Of a DNA stretch of 64,000 nucleotides, positions 19,713 through 32,945 are shown piece by piece; positions within the stretch are counted from its first letter, which is position 1; every line of letters begins with the position of its first letter. The notes under the pieces are model-generated. The model was not told where the DNA came from, did not search any database, and saw only the letters and a program-made list of their open reading frames with translations. Origin of the DNA: Betaproteobacteria bacterium (lineage in GTDB: Bacteria > Pseudomonadota > Gammaproteobacteria > Burkholderiales > Casimicrobiaceae). The position numbers were made by a program, and so were the translations under genes. Location: contig JADIZG010000070.1 in assembly GCA_016704895.1 (NCBI GenBank), forward strand, positions 124,001 through 188,000, in the 5' to 3' direction.

Positions 19713-21485
19713 GTGACCGCCGACAGCCTGTCCCATGCCCCGCAGGGCCCCGAGCTTCGCGGCGAGCTCGCGGCCATGCTCGCGAGCCGGGCCTTCAGCC
19801 GCGCGCCCCGGCTCCGCGCGATGCTCGCGCACGTCCTCGAGTCGGCGGCCGACGGCAGGACGTCGGCCTTGCGCGAGACGTCGATCGCGCTCGACGTGTT
19901 CAAGTGCGACCCGTCGACGTTCGACCCGGCGCACGACCCGATCGTGCGGGTCTCCGCGAATCGTCTGCGCGAGGTCATCGACCGCTACTACCGGGACGAG
20001 GGCGCGGCACGCGAGCTTCGCGTCGAGTTGCCGCCGGGCGGCTACGTGCCGGTGCTGCGCAGGACCGCGCCGGCGACGCTGCCCGCGCTGCCGCGCATCG
20101 CCGTGCTCCCGCTGCGCGCGGCCGGCGCGGCGGTGGACGAGATGGCCTGCGAGGGCCTCACCGAGGACCTGATCGACGCGCTGGCGCGGCGCGCCGACGT
20201 GCGCGTCACCGCGCGAGCGTCGAGCTTCCGCTATCGCGATCGCCCCACGGATGCCCGCCAGGCCGCGCGCGAGCTTGGCGTCGACGCGGTGCTCGAGGGC
20301 GAGATCGGGCAGAGCGACGGCCGACTGCGCGTCTCGGCGCGCCTCGTGCTCGGCAGCGACGGCACGTGCCTGTGGCGCCATGCGTTCGACGAGTCGGCGG
20401 ACGCCCGCCACCTGCTCACGGGCCGGCTGGTCGAGTTGATGCTGCGATCGGTGCAGCGCGAGCCGCCCGCCGGCGGGACGATCGCGGTGCCGGCGGCGGA
20501 CGTGGGCGTCCGGGCGCTCGTCGACCGCGCCCGGCACCTGCGTCACACGAACTCGCCGGAGAACATCGCGCACGCGGTGTCGCTGCTCGACCGCGCGACG
20601 GCGCTCGCGCCGGACTTCGTCGACGCCTGGCTCCAGCTCGCGATCGGACGGATGTGGCAGCTCGCGAGCTGGGACAACCGCGAGGTCGAGCCCGCGGCGG
20701 TGCGCACGCCGCTCGGGCGCGCGCTCGCGCTCGATCCGTCGAACGGGCCGGCGGTCGCGCTCGATGCGTACCTGTCGCTGCTCGCCGACCACGACTGGAG
20801 CCGCGCGCTCGCGCTCTCGGCGCGCGCGAGGGAGCTCGCGCCGCACGACACCGACGTGCTCCAGATCAACGCGATGGTCCTGCACTCGCTCGCCCGCTAC
20901 GACGAGGCCGAGGAGATCCTGGCGCTCGCCATCGCGCTCGATCCGTCGTCGCCGCGACCGCGGTGGTGGCAGGCGTTCGCGGTGCTCGCCCGCGACGGAG
21001 ACGTCGAGCGCGCCATGGCGATCGTCGACGAGGCGGAGCGGGTGATCGGGCCGTCGTCCGTGATGGCCGACCGTCGGATCGCCGTGCAGCTCATCGCCGG
21101 GCGCCATGCCGACGCGGAGCTCGCCGCGCGCGCGATCCTCGCGCGGCAGCCGGATTCGATCTTCGCGGGCGTGCGGCTCGCGCAGGCGCTGGCCGGCCAG
21201 GGGAGACTCGCCGAGGCGCGCGCGCTCGTCGCCACGCACGTGTCGGATCGCCTGAAGCAGGCCGAGCTCCTGCGCGCCGTCGTCGAGGCGGCGGGGCCGG
21301 ACCTCGACGCGTTCTTCGCGCACGCGCTGCGCGCGGTCCAGCGGCACGACACGAATGCCGCACTGCTGCCGGTGGAGCCGCTGTGCGCCCGGGCGCGGCG
21401 CGATCCCCGCTGGCGCAAGATCGCCGCCGCGCTGCGTTACCCGGACGCCGGACCGCCGGTCGCGCCGGCGAGCCGCGCGGCGTGA
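19713..21485 (+). CDS. TolB-like domain and TPR protein, probable regulator
   Basis: A 590-residue soluble protein from GTG 19713. Residues 1-105 resemble the helix-rich N-terminal module seen in many TPR regulators (LRETSIALDVF, FDPAHDPIVRVSANRLREVI, VELPPGGYVPVL). Residues 120-240 form a TolB/FlgO-like module (RIAVLPLRA, CEGLTEDLIDALARR, VDAVLEGEI). The rest is TPR-like helical repeats. Adenylate-cyclase-associated and CadC-like proteins share this design, but no cyclase domain is present. It ends 8 bases before the convergent greA stop. The specific role is unknown. Confidence 0.7.
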   Translation: MTADSLSHAPQGPELRGELAAMLASRAFSRAPRLRAMLAHVLESAADGRTSALRETSIALDVFKCDPSTFDPAHDPIVRVSANRLREVIDRYYRDEGAARELRVELPPGGYVPVLRRTAPATLPALPRIAVLPLRAAGAAVDEMACEGLTEDLIDALARRADVRVTARASSFRYRDRPTDARQAARELGVDAVLEGEIGQSDGRLRVSARLVLGSDGTCLWRHAFDESADARHLLTGRLVELMLRSVQREPPAGGTIAVPAADVGVRALVDRARHLRHTNSPENIAHAVSLLDRATALAPDFVDAWLQLAIGRMWQLASWDNREVEPAAVRTPLGRALALDPSNGPAVALDAYLSLLADHDWSRALALSARARELAPHDTDVLQINAMVLHSLARYDEAEEILALAIALDPSSPRPRWWQAFAVLARDGDVERAMAIVDEAERVIGPSSVMADRRIAVQLIAGRHADAELAARAILARQPDSIFAGVRLAQALAGQGRLAEARALVATHVSDRLKQAELLRAVVEAAGPDLDAFFAHALRAVQRHDTNAALLPVEPLCARARRDPRWRKIAAALRYPDAGPPVAPASRAA

Positions 21486-21492
21486 TGCCCGG

Positions 21493-21965
21493 CTACCGGT
21501 AGGCGACCGCGAGGATCTCGTAGCCGCGGACGCCGCCGGGCGCCTGCACCTCGACCGTGTCGCCCTCGCTCCTGCCGATCAGCGCGCGCGCGATCGGTGA
21601 GGTGATCGAGATCTTGCCGTGCTTGATGTCGGCCTCGTCCTCGCCGACGATCTGCCAGCGCCTGACGTCGCCGCTGTCGAGGTCCTCGATCTCGACGGTC
21701 GCGCCGAACACGACGCGCCCGTCGCCGTCGACCTCCGCCGGGTCGATCACCTGCGCGCCGGCGAGCTTGTGCTCGATCTCGGCGATGCGTCCCTCGACGA
21801 AGCCCTGCCGCTCCTTCGCCGCGTCGTAGTCGGCGTTCTCCGACAGGTCGCCGTGCGAGCGTGCCTCGGCGATCGCCTGGATGATCGCCGGCCGCTCGAC
21901 CGACTTCAGGCGCTGCAGCTCGGCCTTGAGCCGCTCGGCGCCCTCGACCGTCATGGGCACCTTCA

Positions 21966-21966
<1 letters not shown>
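21493..21966 (-). CDS. greA: Transcription elongation factor GreA
   Basis: GreA rescues backtracked RNA polymerase by stimulating transcript cleavage. The 157-residue length is standard. The N-terminal coiled coil carries the acidic tip in SHGDLSENADYDAAKE (the Asp/Glu pair near 40-45), and the C-terminal FKBP-like domain ends with SPIARALIGRSEGD and VQAPGG. Its start codon overlaps the carB stop (TGATG at 21964-21968), so it is translated from the carAB message, a common betaproteobacterial order. Confidence 0.95.
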
Positions 21967-25196
<3,230 letters not shown>

Positions 25197-25228
25197 GGAG
25201 GGGCGGTCGGGCGCGGGACGCCTGACCC

Positions 25229-26389
25229 TCAGCGGGGGGATTCCATCGCCTTCACGAACCGGTCGAACAGCGGCCCCACGTCGTGCGGCCCCGGGCTCGC
25301 CTCGGGGTGCCCCTGGAACGAGAACGCGGGCCTGTCGGTGTACGCGATGCCCTGCAGCGAGCGGTCGAACAGCGAGACGTGCGTCACGCGCACGTTCGCC
25401 GGCAGGCTCGACGCGTCGACCGCGAAACCGTGGTTCTGGCTCGTGATCATCACCTGACCGGTGTCGAGGTCGAGCACCGGGTGGTTCGCGCCGTGGTGGC
25501 CGAACTTCATCTTGACGGTGCGCGCACCGGCGGCCAGCCCGAGCAGCTGGTGGCCGAGGCAGATGCCGAACGTGGGAACGCCGGCTCCCACGATCTCGCG
25601 GATCGCGCCGATCGCGTAGTCGCAGGGCTCGGGGTCGCCCGGCCCGTTGGACAGGAACACGCCGTCGGGTTTCAGCGCGAGCACGTCGCGCGCGGGCGTC
25701 TGCGCCGGCACCACGTGAACGCGGCAGCCGCGCTCGACCAGCATGCGCAGGATGTTGTACTTGACGCCGAAGTCGTACGCGACCACCGTGTGTCGCGCCG
25801 CGGGCGCGGGGCGGTAGCCCTGGCCCAGCGCCCACGTCGACGCGGTCCACTCGTAGGGCGAGGTCGTCGACACCGTCTTCGCGAGGTCCTGCCCCGCCAT
25901 CGAAGGCGCCTCGCGCGCGGCGGCGAGCGCCTGCTCGACCTCCATCGTGCCGATCGACGGCGCCGCGACGATGCACCCGTTCTGCGCGCCGCGATCGCGC
26001 AGGACGCGCGTCAGCCGGCGCGTGTCGATGTCCGCGATGCCGACGACCCCCGCCGCCGCGAGCCACGACGCGAGGTCACCCTCGCTGCGCCAGTTCGACG
26101 CGAGCGAGGGCAGGTCGCGGATCACGAGCCCCGCCGCGTAGATGCTGCGCGACTCGGCGTCCTCGTGCGTCACGCCGACGTTGCCGATGTGCGGATTCGT
26201 GAACGTGATGATCTGGCCCGCGTACGAGGGATCGGTCAGGATCTCCTGGTAGCCGGTCATCGCCGTGTTGAACACGACTTCGCCCGACGACTGCCCGGCC
26301 GCACCGATCGAACGGCCGTGGAACACCGTCCCGTCGGCGAGCGCGAGGATCGCCGGGGTGCGCGGAGGAAAGAGCTTGGAGTCGGTCAT
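25229..26389 (-). CDS. carA: Carbamoyl-phosphate synthase small subunit CarA
   Basis: CarA is the glutaminase subunit. The 386-residue protein has the N-terminal CPSase domain (ALADGTVFHGRSIGA, GEVVFNTAMTGYQEILTDPSY) and a class-I glutamine amidotransferase domain with nucleophile Cys in GICLGHQLLG and the His/Glu pair in FQGHPEASPGP. ATG 26389 gives the family start. The leader upstream holds a sigma70-like promoter at 26496-26525. First gene of carA-carB-greA. Confidence 0.96.
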   Translation of the reverse strand: MTDSKLFPPRTPAILALADGTVFHGRSIGAAGQSSGEVVFNTAMTGYQEILTDPSYAGQIITFTNPHIGNVGVTHEDAESRSIYAAGLVIRDLPSLASNWRSEGDLASWLAAAGVVGIADIDTRRLTRVLRDRGAQNGCIVAAPSIGTMEVEQALAAAREAPSMAGQDLAKTVSTTSPYEWTASTWALGQGYRPAPAARHTVVAYDFGVKYNILRMLVERGCRVHVVPAQTPARDVLALKPDGVFLSNGPGDPEPCDYAIGAIREIVGAGVPTFGICLGHQLLGLAAGARTVKMKFGHHGANHPVLDLDTGQVMITSQNHGFAVDASSLPANVRVTHVSLFDRSLQGIAYTDRPAFSFQGHPEASPGPHDVGPLFDRFVKAMESPR

Positions 26390-26495
26390 GGCGGCGCGGC
26401 GCCGGGGTCTCGCCGGGCTACGGGTGCGAAACGGGCGCCGGACGTGCGAAGCGGGAGCGCCCGGCCGTTCCGGCTCGCCCCCGCCAAGGCCATGA

Positions 26496-26525
26496 ATTCT
26501 ACCGGATTTCGACCCCGGCCGGCAA
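26496..26525 (-). promoter_or_regulatory. Candidate sigma70 promoter for carA-carB-greA
   Basis: On the minus strand TTGCCG (plus 26520-26525) and TAGAAT (plus 26496-26501) are separated by 18 bases. Transcription would start about 100 bases before the carA ATG. The site lies between the repeat region and carA, where a promoter is expected. Confidence 0.55.
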
Positions 26526-26849
<324 letters not shown>

Positions 26850-27671
26850 CTACGCGAGTCCCAGCACGTCGCGCATGTCGTGGAGCCCGACGCGGCGCTC
26901 GGCGCGCAGCGCCGCGGCGAACCGCGCGGCCCGCAGCGCGCCGTCCGCGAACATCTGGCGCGAGGTCGCCCGGTGCGAGAGCTCGACGCGCTCGCCGGTG
27001 CCCGCGAACACGACCGTGTGCTCGCCCACGACGTCGCCGCCGCGCAGCGTCGCGAAGCCGATCGTCCCGGCCTTGCGCTCGCCGGTCACGCCCTCGCGCG
27101 CGTAGACGCCCTGCGTCGCGAGGTCGATGCCCGCGCCCGACGCGGCCGCTTCGCCCAGCATCAGCGCGGTGCCCGACGGCGCGTCCACCTTGTGGCGGTG
27201 GTGCATCTCGACGACCTCGATGTCGTAGCCGGCGCCCAGCGCGCGCGCTGCGCGCGCGACCAGGTCCGCGAGCACGTTGACGCCGACGCTCATGTTGGGC
27301 GCGTGAACGATCGGCACGGCGCCAGCCTGCGTCGCCAGCTCCGCCTTGTCCGCCGGCGTGAGTCCGGTGGTGCCGGCAACGAGCGCGACGCCCCGCCGCG
27401 CGCATGCCGCAGCGTGCGCGAGGGTTCCCTCGGGCCGCGTGAAGTCGATCAGGACGTCCGATCGCGCGAGCGCGTCGTCGACGTCGGAGCCGACGACGAC
27501 GCCGGTCGCGCGCCCCATCGGCGCGCCGGCATCGTGGCCGCACGAGGACGCGCCGGGTACGTCGAGCGCCGCCGCGAGCGTCAGGTCCGGCGCCGCGAGC
27601 ACCGAGGCGATCAGCACCTGGCCCATGCGGCCGCCGGCGCCGGCGATCGCGATGCGTATCGGGTTCGCCAT
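26850..27671 (-). CDS. dapB: 4-hydroxy-tetrahydrodipicolinate reductase DapB
   Basis: DapB reduces the DapA product in lysine and diaminopimelate synthesis. The 273-residue protein starts with the Rossmann glycine motif IAGAGGRMGQ, has the VAGTTGLTP loop and the catalytic/substrate segment MHHRHKVDAPSGTA. The ending VGLHDMRDVLGL is typical. It lies 19 bases after bamE on the same strand; dapB upstream of carA is the betaproteobacterial norm. Confidence 0.95.
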   Translation of the reverse strand: MANPIRIAIAGAGGRMGQVLIASVLAAPDLTLAAALDVPGASSCGHDAGAPMGRATGVVVGSDVDDALARSDVLIDFTRPEGTLAHAAACARRGVALVAGTTGLTPADKAELATQAGAVPIVHAPNMSVGVNVLADLVARAARALGAGYDIEVVEMHHRHKVDAPSGTALMLGEAAASGAGIDLATQGVYAREGVTGERKAGTIGFATLRGGDVVGEHTVVFAGTGERVELSHRATSRQMFADGALRAARFAAALRAERRVGLHDMRDVLGLA

Positions 27672-27689
27672 CGAGCGGACCGACGCCTG

Positions 27690-28154
27690 CTACGGCTTCT
27701 TGAAGAGATCGACGAACCAGCCCAGCACGCCCGGATCGTCGGCCTCGGGCAGCTTGCCCAGCGTGCGCTCGGCGGCCGCGCGGTTCAGGTCGGCGACCGA
27801 CTTCGGCATCTCGTCGCCTTCCCAGCGCGCGAGCTTGTCGTCGACGAAGAACACGGCGAACTGGCGGCTCTCGACCATGCGACCGCGCTGCCGGAACTGG
27901 TAGACGTAGTCCCAGCGGTTCTCGTGGAACGCGCTCTGGACGAGCGGCGTGCCGAGCGCGAGCCGCACCTGCTGGCGGGTCTGGCCGACCTTCAGGCGGT
28001 CGACCATGTCCTGCGTGATGTAGTTGCCCTGGTTGATGTCCATCCGGTACACGCCGAACGAGCCCCAGGCGGGCAGGTACGTCTGCATCGTCTCGCACCC
28101 GGCGAGCGCGAGCCCCGCGGCGAGGACGACGATGAACCGGCGGACGGGAATCAC
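27690..28154 (-). CDS. bamE: Outer membrane protein assembly lipoprotein BamE
   Basis: BamE is the small lipoprotein of the BAM complex that inserts outer-membrane barrels. The 154-residue product has a lipoprotein signal with lipobox LAGC at residue 18, then the SmpA/OmlA fold: NQGNYITQDMVDRLKVGQT and VRLALGTPLV with WDYVYQF. Start is GTG 28154, the only sensible start before the signal peptide. It is divergent from fur, a conserved neighbour in betaproteobacteria, and about 19 bases from dapB. Confidence 0.92.
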   Translation of the reverse strand: MIPVRRFIVVLAAGLALAGCETMQTYLPAWGSFGVYRMDINQGNYITQDMVDRLKVGQTRQQVRLALGTPLVQSAFHENRWDYVYQFRQRGRMVESRQFAVFFVDDKLARWEGDEMPKSVADLNRAAAERTLGKLPEADDPGVLGWFVDLFKKP

Positions 28155-28180
28155 GGGCGGGCGTGGGCGCGGGACATGGG

Positions 28181-28194
28181 AATCGTTATTATAG
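28181..28194. promoter_or_regulatory. AT-rich -10-like element between bamE and fur
   Basis: The only AT-rich stretch in the bamE-fur gap reads TTATTATAG. It provides TATAAT on the minus strand (28188-28193) for bamE and TATTAT on the plus strand for fur. No convincing -35 partner is visible on either side, so which gene it serves is open. Confidence 0.35.
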
Positions 28195-28248
28195 CCACCT
28201 GGCGCGCGCGCTCGAGCGACGGCGCGCAGACGGGATCCGGACCGCCGC

Positions 28249-28686
28249 ATGAGCCAACCCCACGACCTCCGCAACGCGGGCCTCAAGGCGACGCTGCCTC
28301 GGCTCAAGATCATCAACGTCTTCGAGCAGTCGCGGCAGCGCCACCTGACCGCCGAGGACGTCTACAGGCAGCTCCTCGCGGACGGGCTCGACGTCGGGCT
28401 CGCGACCGTCTACCGCGTGCTGACGCAGTTCGAGCAGGCGGGCCTGCTCGTGCGCCACCACTTCGAGACCGGCAAGGCGGTGTTCGAGCTGAACGAGGGG
28501 AAGCACCACGACCACCTCGTGTGCCTGCAGTGCGGACGCGTCGAGGAGTTCTACGACGCCGAGATCGAGAAGCGCCAGGCGAAGATCGCCCGCGAACGCG
28601 GCTTCGAGATCAGCGAGCACGCCCTCTACCTGTACGCCGACTGCACCAAGCCGCGCTGCCCGCACAAGAAGTCCGGCGGACAGTGA
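28249..28686 (+). CDS. fur: Ferric uptake regulator Fur
   Basis: Fur is the Fe(II)-dependent repressor of iron acquisition genes. The 145-residue protein has the winged-helix domain (LKATLPRLKIINVFEQ, HLTAEDVYRQL, VGLATVYRVLTQFEQAGL) and the metal-binding dimerisation domain with HHDHLVCLQCGRVEEF and the C-terminal CTKPRCPHK zinc cysteines. Its placement opposite bamE and beside murJ matches other betaproteobacteria. Confidence 0.96.
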   Translation: MSQPHDLRNAGLKATLPRLKIINVFEQSRQRHLTAEDVYRQLLADGLDVGLATVYRVLTQFEQAGLLVRHHFETGKAVFELNEGKHHDHLVCLQCGRVEEFYDAEIEKRQAKIARERGFEISEHALYLYADCTKPRCPHKKSGGQ

Positions 28687-28692
28687 CGGCGG

Positions 28693-30264
28693 TCAGGCTT
28701 CGGCGTCGGCCGGCGGCGCGGGCGCCGGCACGTTCTCGCGGCGGCTGAAGTCGCGCGGCCGGAAGCCCAGCAGCCACAGCACGCCGAAGTAGGCGCACGC
28801 GCCCGCGACGACGACGAGCACGAGGCGTGCGACCCGCTCGACCAGCCCCGACTGCAGCCATGCCGCCGCCGGTCCGGCGAGCACCACGATCACGGCGGCC
28901 AGCACGCCGGTCGCGACGACGACCTTCGCAGCGAACGTTCCCCAGCCGCGGGCGGGCACGTAGAGGCGCCGGCGCTTCAGCAGGACGAACAGCGTCGTCG
29001 CGTTGAAGATCGCGGCGAGGCTCGTCGCGAGCGTCAGCCCCGCGTGGCCGAGGACCTGCATCAGCAGGAACCCGAGCGTCGTGCTCACGCCCACCGCGAC
29101 GATCGCGATGCGGACCGGCGTCTTCAGGTCCTGCCGCGCGTAGAAGCCGGGGGCCAGGATCTTGACGGCGACGATGCCCAGGAGCCCCACGCTGTAGCCG
29201 ATGAGCGCGGCGCGCGTCGCGAGCGCGTCCGAGGCGCCGAAGCGCCCGTACTGGTAGAGGGTCGACACCAGCGGCAGGGCGAGCAGCCACAGCGCGACCG
29301 CCGCGGGCACCGCGAGCAGGACCGTGAGCCTCAGGCCCCAGTCGAGCAGCGCCGAATACTGCGTCTCGTCGCCCTCGCCGCCGTGGCGCGCGAGCGTCGG
29401 CAGGAGCACGGTGCCGACCGCCACGCCGAGGAGCGCCGTCGGGAACTCCATCAGCCGGTCGGCATAGGTGATCCACGAGATCCGCCCGTCGCCCAGGAGC
29501 GCCGCGAGCTGCGTGTTGATCAGGATCGACACCTGCGCGGCCGAGACGCCCAGGATCGCGGGCGCCATCGCGACGAGCACGCGCCGCACGCCCTCGTCGC
29601 GCCAGTCGAAGCGCGGGCGCGGAAGCATCGCGAGCTTCGCGAGCGGCGCGATCTGGAGCGCGAGCTGCGCGATGCCGCCGCCGAACACGCCCCACGCGAG
29701 CGCCATGATCGGCGGGTCGACGTGCGGCGCGAGGAACAGCGTCGCCGCGATGATCGCGAGGTTGAGCAGCACCGGCGTGAACGCGGGGATCGCGAAGCGC
29801 CGGTGCACGTTCAGCACGCCGCCCGCGAGCGACGTGAGCGAGATGAACAGGATGTAGGGGAAAACGACGCGGAGGAGGTCGGTCGTCAGCGCCACCTTGC
29901 CCGGCTCCCGCGCGAACGCGCCGGCGAGCAGGTAGACGAGCCAGGGTGCCGCGAGGATGCCGAGCACGGTGACCGCCAGCAGCACGACGGCCATCAGCGT
30001 CGCCATCCGCGAAACGAGGTCGCGGGTGTCGTCGTGGCCGCGCGTCCGGCGGTACTCGGCCAGGATCGGGACGAACGCCTGCGAGAATGCCCCCTCGGCG
30101 AACAGTCGCCGCAGCAGGTTCGGGAGCCTGAACGCCGCCTCGAACGCGTCCATCGACGCGCCGGCGCCGAACACGGCCGCCTTCAGGCTCTCGCGCACGA
30201 GCCCGGTGACGCGGGACGCCAGCGTCATGCCGCTGACGGTGAAGACGGCCTTGAGGAGGTTCAC
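28693..30264 (-). CDS. murJ: Lipid II flippase MurJ
   Basis: MurJ flips lipid II across the inner membrane for peptidoglycan synthesis. The 523-residue protein has about 14 transmembrane helices. The N-terminus (VSGMTLASRVTGLVRESLKAAVFG, DAFEAAFRLPNLLRRLFAEGAFSQAF) is the family signature, and the essential Arg residues of the central cavity lie in these segments. Start is GTG 30264. It is divergent from rpsT, the usual arrangement. Confidence 0.95.
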   Translation of the reverse strand: MNLLKAVFTVSGMTLASRVTGLVRESLKAAVFGAGASMDAFEAAFRLPNLLRRLFAEGAFSQAFVPILAEYRRTRGHDDTRDLVSRMATLMAVVLLAVTVLGILAAPWLVYLLAGAFAREPGKVALTTDLLRVVFPYILFISLTSLAGGVLNVHRRFAIPAFTPVLLNLAIIAATLFLAPHVDPPIMALAWGVFGGGIAQLALQIAPLAKLAMLPRPRFDWRDEGVRRVLVAMAPAILGVSAAQVSILINTQLAALLGDGRISWITYADRLMEFPTALLGVAVGTVLLPTLARHGGEGDETQYSALLDWGLRLTVLLAVPAAVALWLLALPLVSTLYQYGRFGASDALATRAALIGYSVGLLGIVAVKILAPGFYARQDLKTPVRIAIVAVGVSTTLGFLLMQVLGHAGLTLATSLAAIFNATTLFVLLKRRRLYVPARGWGTFAAKVVVATGVLAAVIVVLAGPAAAWLQSGLVERVARLVLVVVAGACAYFGVLWLLGFRPRDFSRRENVPAPAPPADAEA

Positions 30265-30318
30265 GGTGGGGAGGGTCGCGAGGGGGCCGGGGCCGCGGGA
30301 GGCTCCCGCGGTAACGCC

Positions 30319-30347
30319 TTGCCCGAACAGCGAAAAAGCGATATTAT
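30319..30347 (+). promoter_or_regulatory. Sigma70 promoter of rpsT
   Basis: TTGCCC (30319-30324) and TATTAT (30342-30347) are separated by exactly 17 bases. The -10 sits in an unusually AT-rich patch. Transcription would start near 30354, about 75 bases before the rpsT ATG, as expected for a strong ribosomal protein promoter. Confidence 0.65.
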
Positions 30348-30431
30348 TCCAAGTCTTTGTGCGCCGCCGCCCGCGACCGGGAATTCACCCGGGGGCCGCG
30401 CGGGCGCCAACCCAACGAGGAAGATCGATCC

Positions 30432-30695
30432 ATGGCGAATTCGGCGCAAGCCCGCAAGCGCGCCCGGCAGGCGGAAGCGACGCGCAAGCGCAACGCGAGC
30501 CTCAAGTCGGAGCTCCGCAGCGCGGTCAAGAAGGTGAAGAAGGCGATCGAGGCGGGCGACAAGGCCGCCGCGACGAAGACGATGCAGGCATCGCAGTCGG
30601 CGATCGACCGGATCACCGAGAAGAAGATCGTGCACAAGAACGCGGCGTCGCGCACCAAGTCGCGGCTCGCGCAGGCGATCAAGGCGATGCCCTGA
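30432..30695 (+). CDS. rpsT: 30S ribosomal protein S20
   Basis: S20 is an 87-residue, Lys/Arg/Ala-rich helical protein that binds 16S rRNA early in 30S assembly. The start MANSAQARKRARQAE and the ending IHKNAASRTKSRLAQAI-like segment (here VHKNAASRTKSRLAQAI) are diagnostic. A ribosome site (CGAGGAAGA, about 30415-30423) precedes ATG 30432. Promoter and terminator are both visible, so it is monocistronic. Confidence 0.97.
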   Translation: MANSAQARKRARQAEATRKRNASLKSELRSAVKKVKKAIEAGDKAAATKTMQASQSAIDRITEKKIVHKNAASRTKSRLAQAIKAMP

Positions 30696-30724
30696 CGGCC
30701 GCGATGCGCCGTCGCACGTCCCGT

Positions 30725-30749
30725 CGAGAGCGCCCATGCGGCGCTCTCG
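30725..30749 (+). terminator. Terminator hairpin after rpsT
   Basis: A perfect 10-bp stem CGAGAGCGCC/GGCGCTCTCG with a 5-base loop lies 30 bases after the rpsT stop and is followed by TCGCTTCC. The T-run is poor, as common in GC-rich genomes. Confidence 0.65.
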
Positions 30750-30848
30750 TCGCTTCCGGGTCGGGAACCCCCATCGTCCCCGCGCCGGCCCGAACGGCCC
30801 GCGCGCCCGCGGCACGGCGCTTGCTCGGATGACCCGACGCCCTTCGAG

Positions 30849-32686
30849 ATGAACACCCCCCCTACCCCCCTCCCCGTTCGCGCCGGGCCCGACGGCGCGG
30901 CGCCGGCGGCCGACGATCCTGTCGTCGCGCTGTGGGACGCCCATTTCCACGAGCCGGCGGCGGCGGTCGCCCGCGCCCGGTCCACGATCGACGACCCCGG
31001 GGTCGACGAGCGCACGCGCGCCTGGGCCGAGCTCACGGTCGGCTGGCACCAGCTCTACTTCACCAGCGACCCGGCAGCCGCCGCGCCGGTGCTGCCGGTG
31101 GCGCAACAGCGCTTCGAGCGCCTGGGCGATCGGCGCGGCGAGCTGCTCACGCGCATCGGCACCGCGCGCGTGCTGCTGGTGACGCAGCGACCGCTCGAGG
31201 CGCGCTCGCTGCTGCTCGAGTTCTACGACGAGGCGATCGCGGTGCTGCCGCCCCAGGACCGCTTCTGGGCGATCAACGCGCTGGGCGCGACCTACTACTA
31301 CGAGGACCGGATCGACGAGACGATCCGCTACATGCACCTCGCGCTCGAGACGCTGCGCACGATCGACGTGTCGCCGCATCTCCCCACGGCGATGTCGAAC
31401 CTCGCCGCGGCGCTCGTGACGGTCGGCGACTACGCGCCCGCCCGTGAGCTCGCGCAGGACGCGCTCGGCATGCTGCCGCGCTACGACAACCCGCAGCTGT
31501 GGCTGTTCGTCCGCTCGAACCTCGCGGAGGCCCAGCTGGGGACCGGCGATGCCGCGGGCGCGCTGGAGACCGTCGACGCGATGCTCGGCGACCCGTCGAA
31601 CCCGCCGCGCAGCGCCGCGCAGGGCCACTACCTCGCGGTCGCGGCCGAGGTCTATGCGATGCACGGTCGCCTCGCGGACGCCGAGCGGTGCGTGCGCGAG
31701 GCCGCCGCGATCCAGGCGGCGTATCCGGGCGGCTACAACGCCGTCTACGCGACCTGGGCGGCGGCCGCGCTGGCCGACGCACGCGACGACGATGTCGCCG
31801 CGATCGACGCGCTCGACCTCGCGATCGAGACCGCCGAGCGCCTGCGGCACGTGCCCACGCTGTGCAAGGCGTACGCGACCGCGGCAAAGCGCCTGGCCGC
31901 GCAGGGACGATGGGAGGACGCGTACCGGAGGCAGGTCCGCCTGACCGAGGTGAGCGAGGAGCGGCTGTCGCACCGGGCCGGCGCCAAGCATTACCTGCTC
32001 AAGGTCGAGCACGAGCTCAGGCACGCGCGCGAGGCGCGCGACCGCGCCGAGCGCGAGCGCCAGGAAAGCCTCGCGCTCAACCGCCAGCTCGAGCGGCTCA
32101 ATCGCGAGCTCGAGCGCAAGGTGCGCGAGGTCGAGGAGCTTCAGGGACGCCTCGCGGCCGAGGCCGTGCACGATCCGCTCACGCAGCTCTTCAACCGGCG
32201 CTACCTCGACTCGGTCCTGCCCGCGCTGCTCGCGGGGGCGAACCGGCGCTCGGCCCCGCTCGCCCTCGCGCTCGTCGACCTCGATTACTTCAAGGGCGTC
32301 AACGACCGCCACGGCCACCTCGCGGGCGATCGCGTGCTGATGCAGATCGGACGGGTCCTCGCGACGTCGCTGCGGCCCGCGGACGTCCTGTGCCGCTACG
32401 GCGGCGAGGAGTTCTGCGTCGTCCTGCCCGACACCGACGGCGACGGCGCCCGCACGGCGCTCGCGACGCTCGCCGCGCGCCTCAGGAGCTCGCCGTGCCC
32501 TGGGGCGGCCAGACGCTGACGGGTTTCACGTTCTCGGCCGGCGTCGCGGTGGCGCCGGACGATGGCGCGACGCAGGCGGACCTCGTTTCGGCCGCGGACC
32601 GCGCGCTCTACCATGCGAAGGCGCTGGGGCGCGAGCGCGTCGTGCTCGCGGGCAGCGAGGACGACCGTCCGGCCCGTGCGCCCTGA
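30849..32686 (+). pseudogene. TPR-GGDEF diguanylate cyclase, frameshift near C-terminus
   Basis: Residues 1-380 are TPR-like helical repeats with no membrane segment. A coiled coil follows (about 385-440, Glu/Arg-rich), then a GGDEF domain: DPLTQLFNRRYLD, the DLDYFKGVNDRHGHLAGD metal segment and active site GGEEF. RPAD five residues before GGEEF is an intact inhibitory I-site. The frame breaks near 32483 (CTCAGGAGCTC); adding one base restores ARLQELAVPWGG and FTFSAGVAV to the stop at 32684-32686, giving about 612 residues. If the break is real, the last third of the cyclase domain is lost and c-di-GMP synthesis should fail. Confidence 0.8.
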
Positions 32687-32945
32687 CGTTGCGCGGGCTG
32701 CGCGCACCGGATTCCGCGAGTCGATCGAGCGCGTTCGCGCGAACCCGCGCCCGCGTCCGCCGCGCCGGGAATGGCGCGCAACAGGGCCGTCCGCATCCGG
32801 ACACGTCCGCGGTTGGCTTGCGCGCGATGGCGATGTTAGGCTAGACGACGACACGGCGTCGGGCGGCGTCGGGATCGCCGCGCGTCGTGCGCCCGGACCA
32901 CCCCCGCTCGACCGGCCCGAACGCGGACCCGCAACCGCCGACGAC

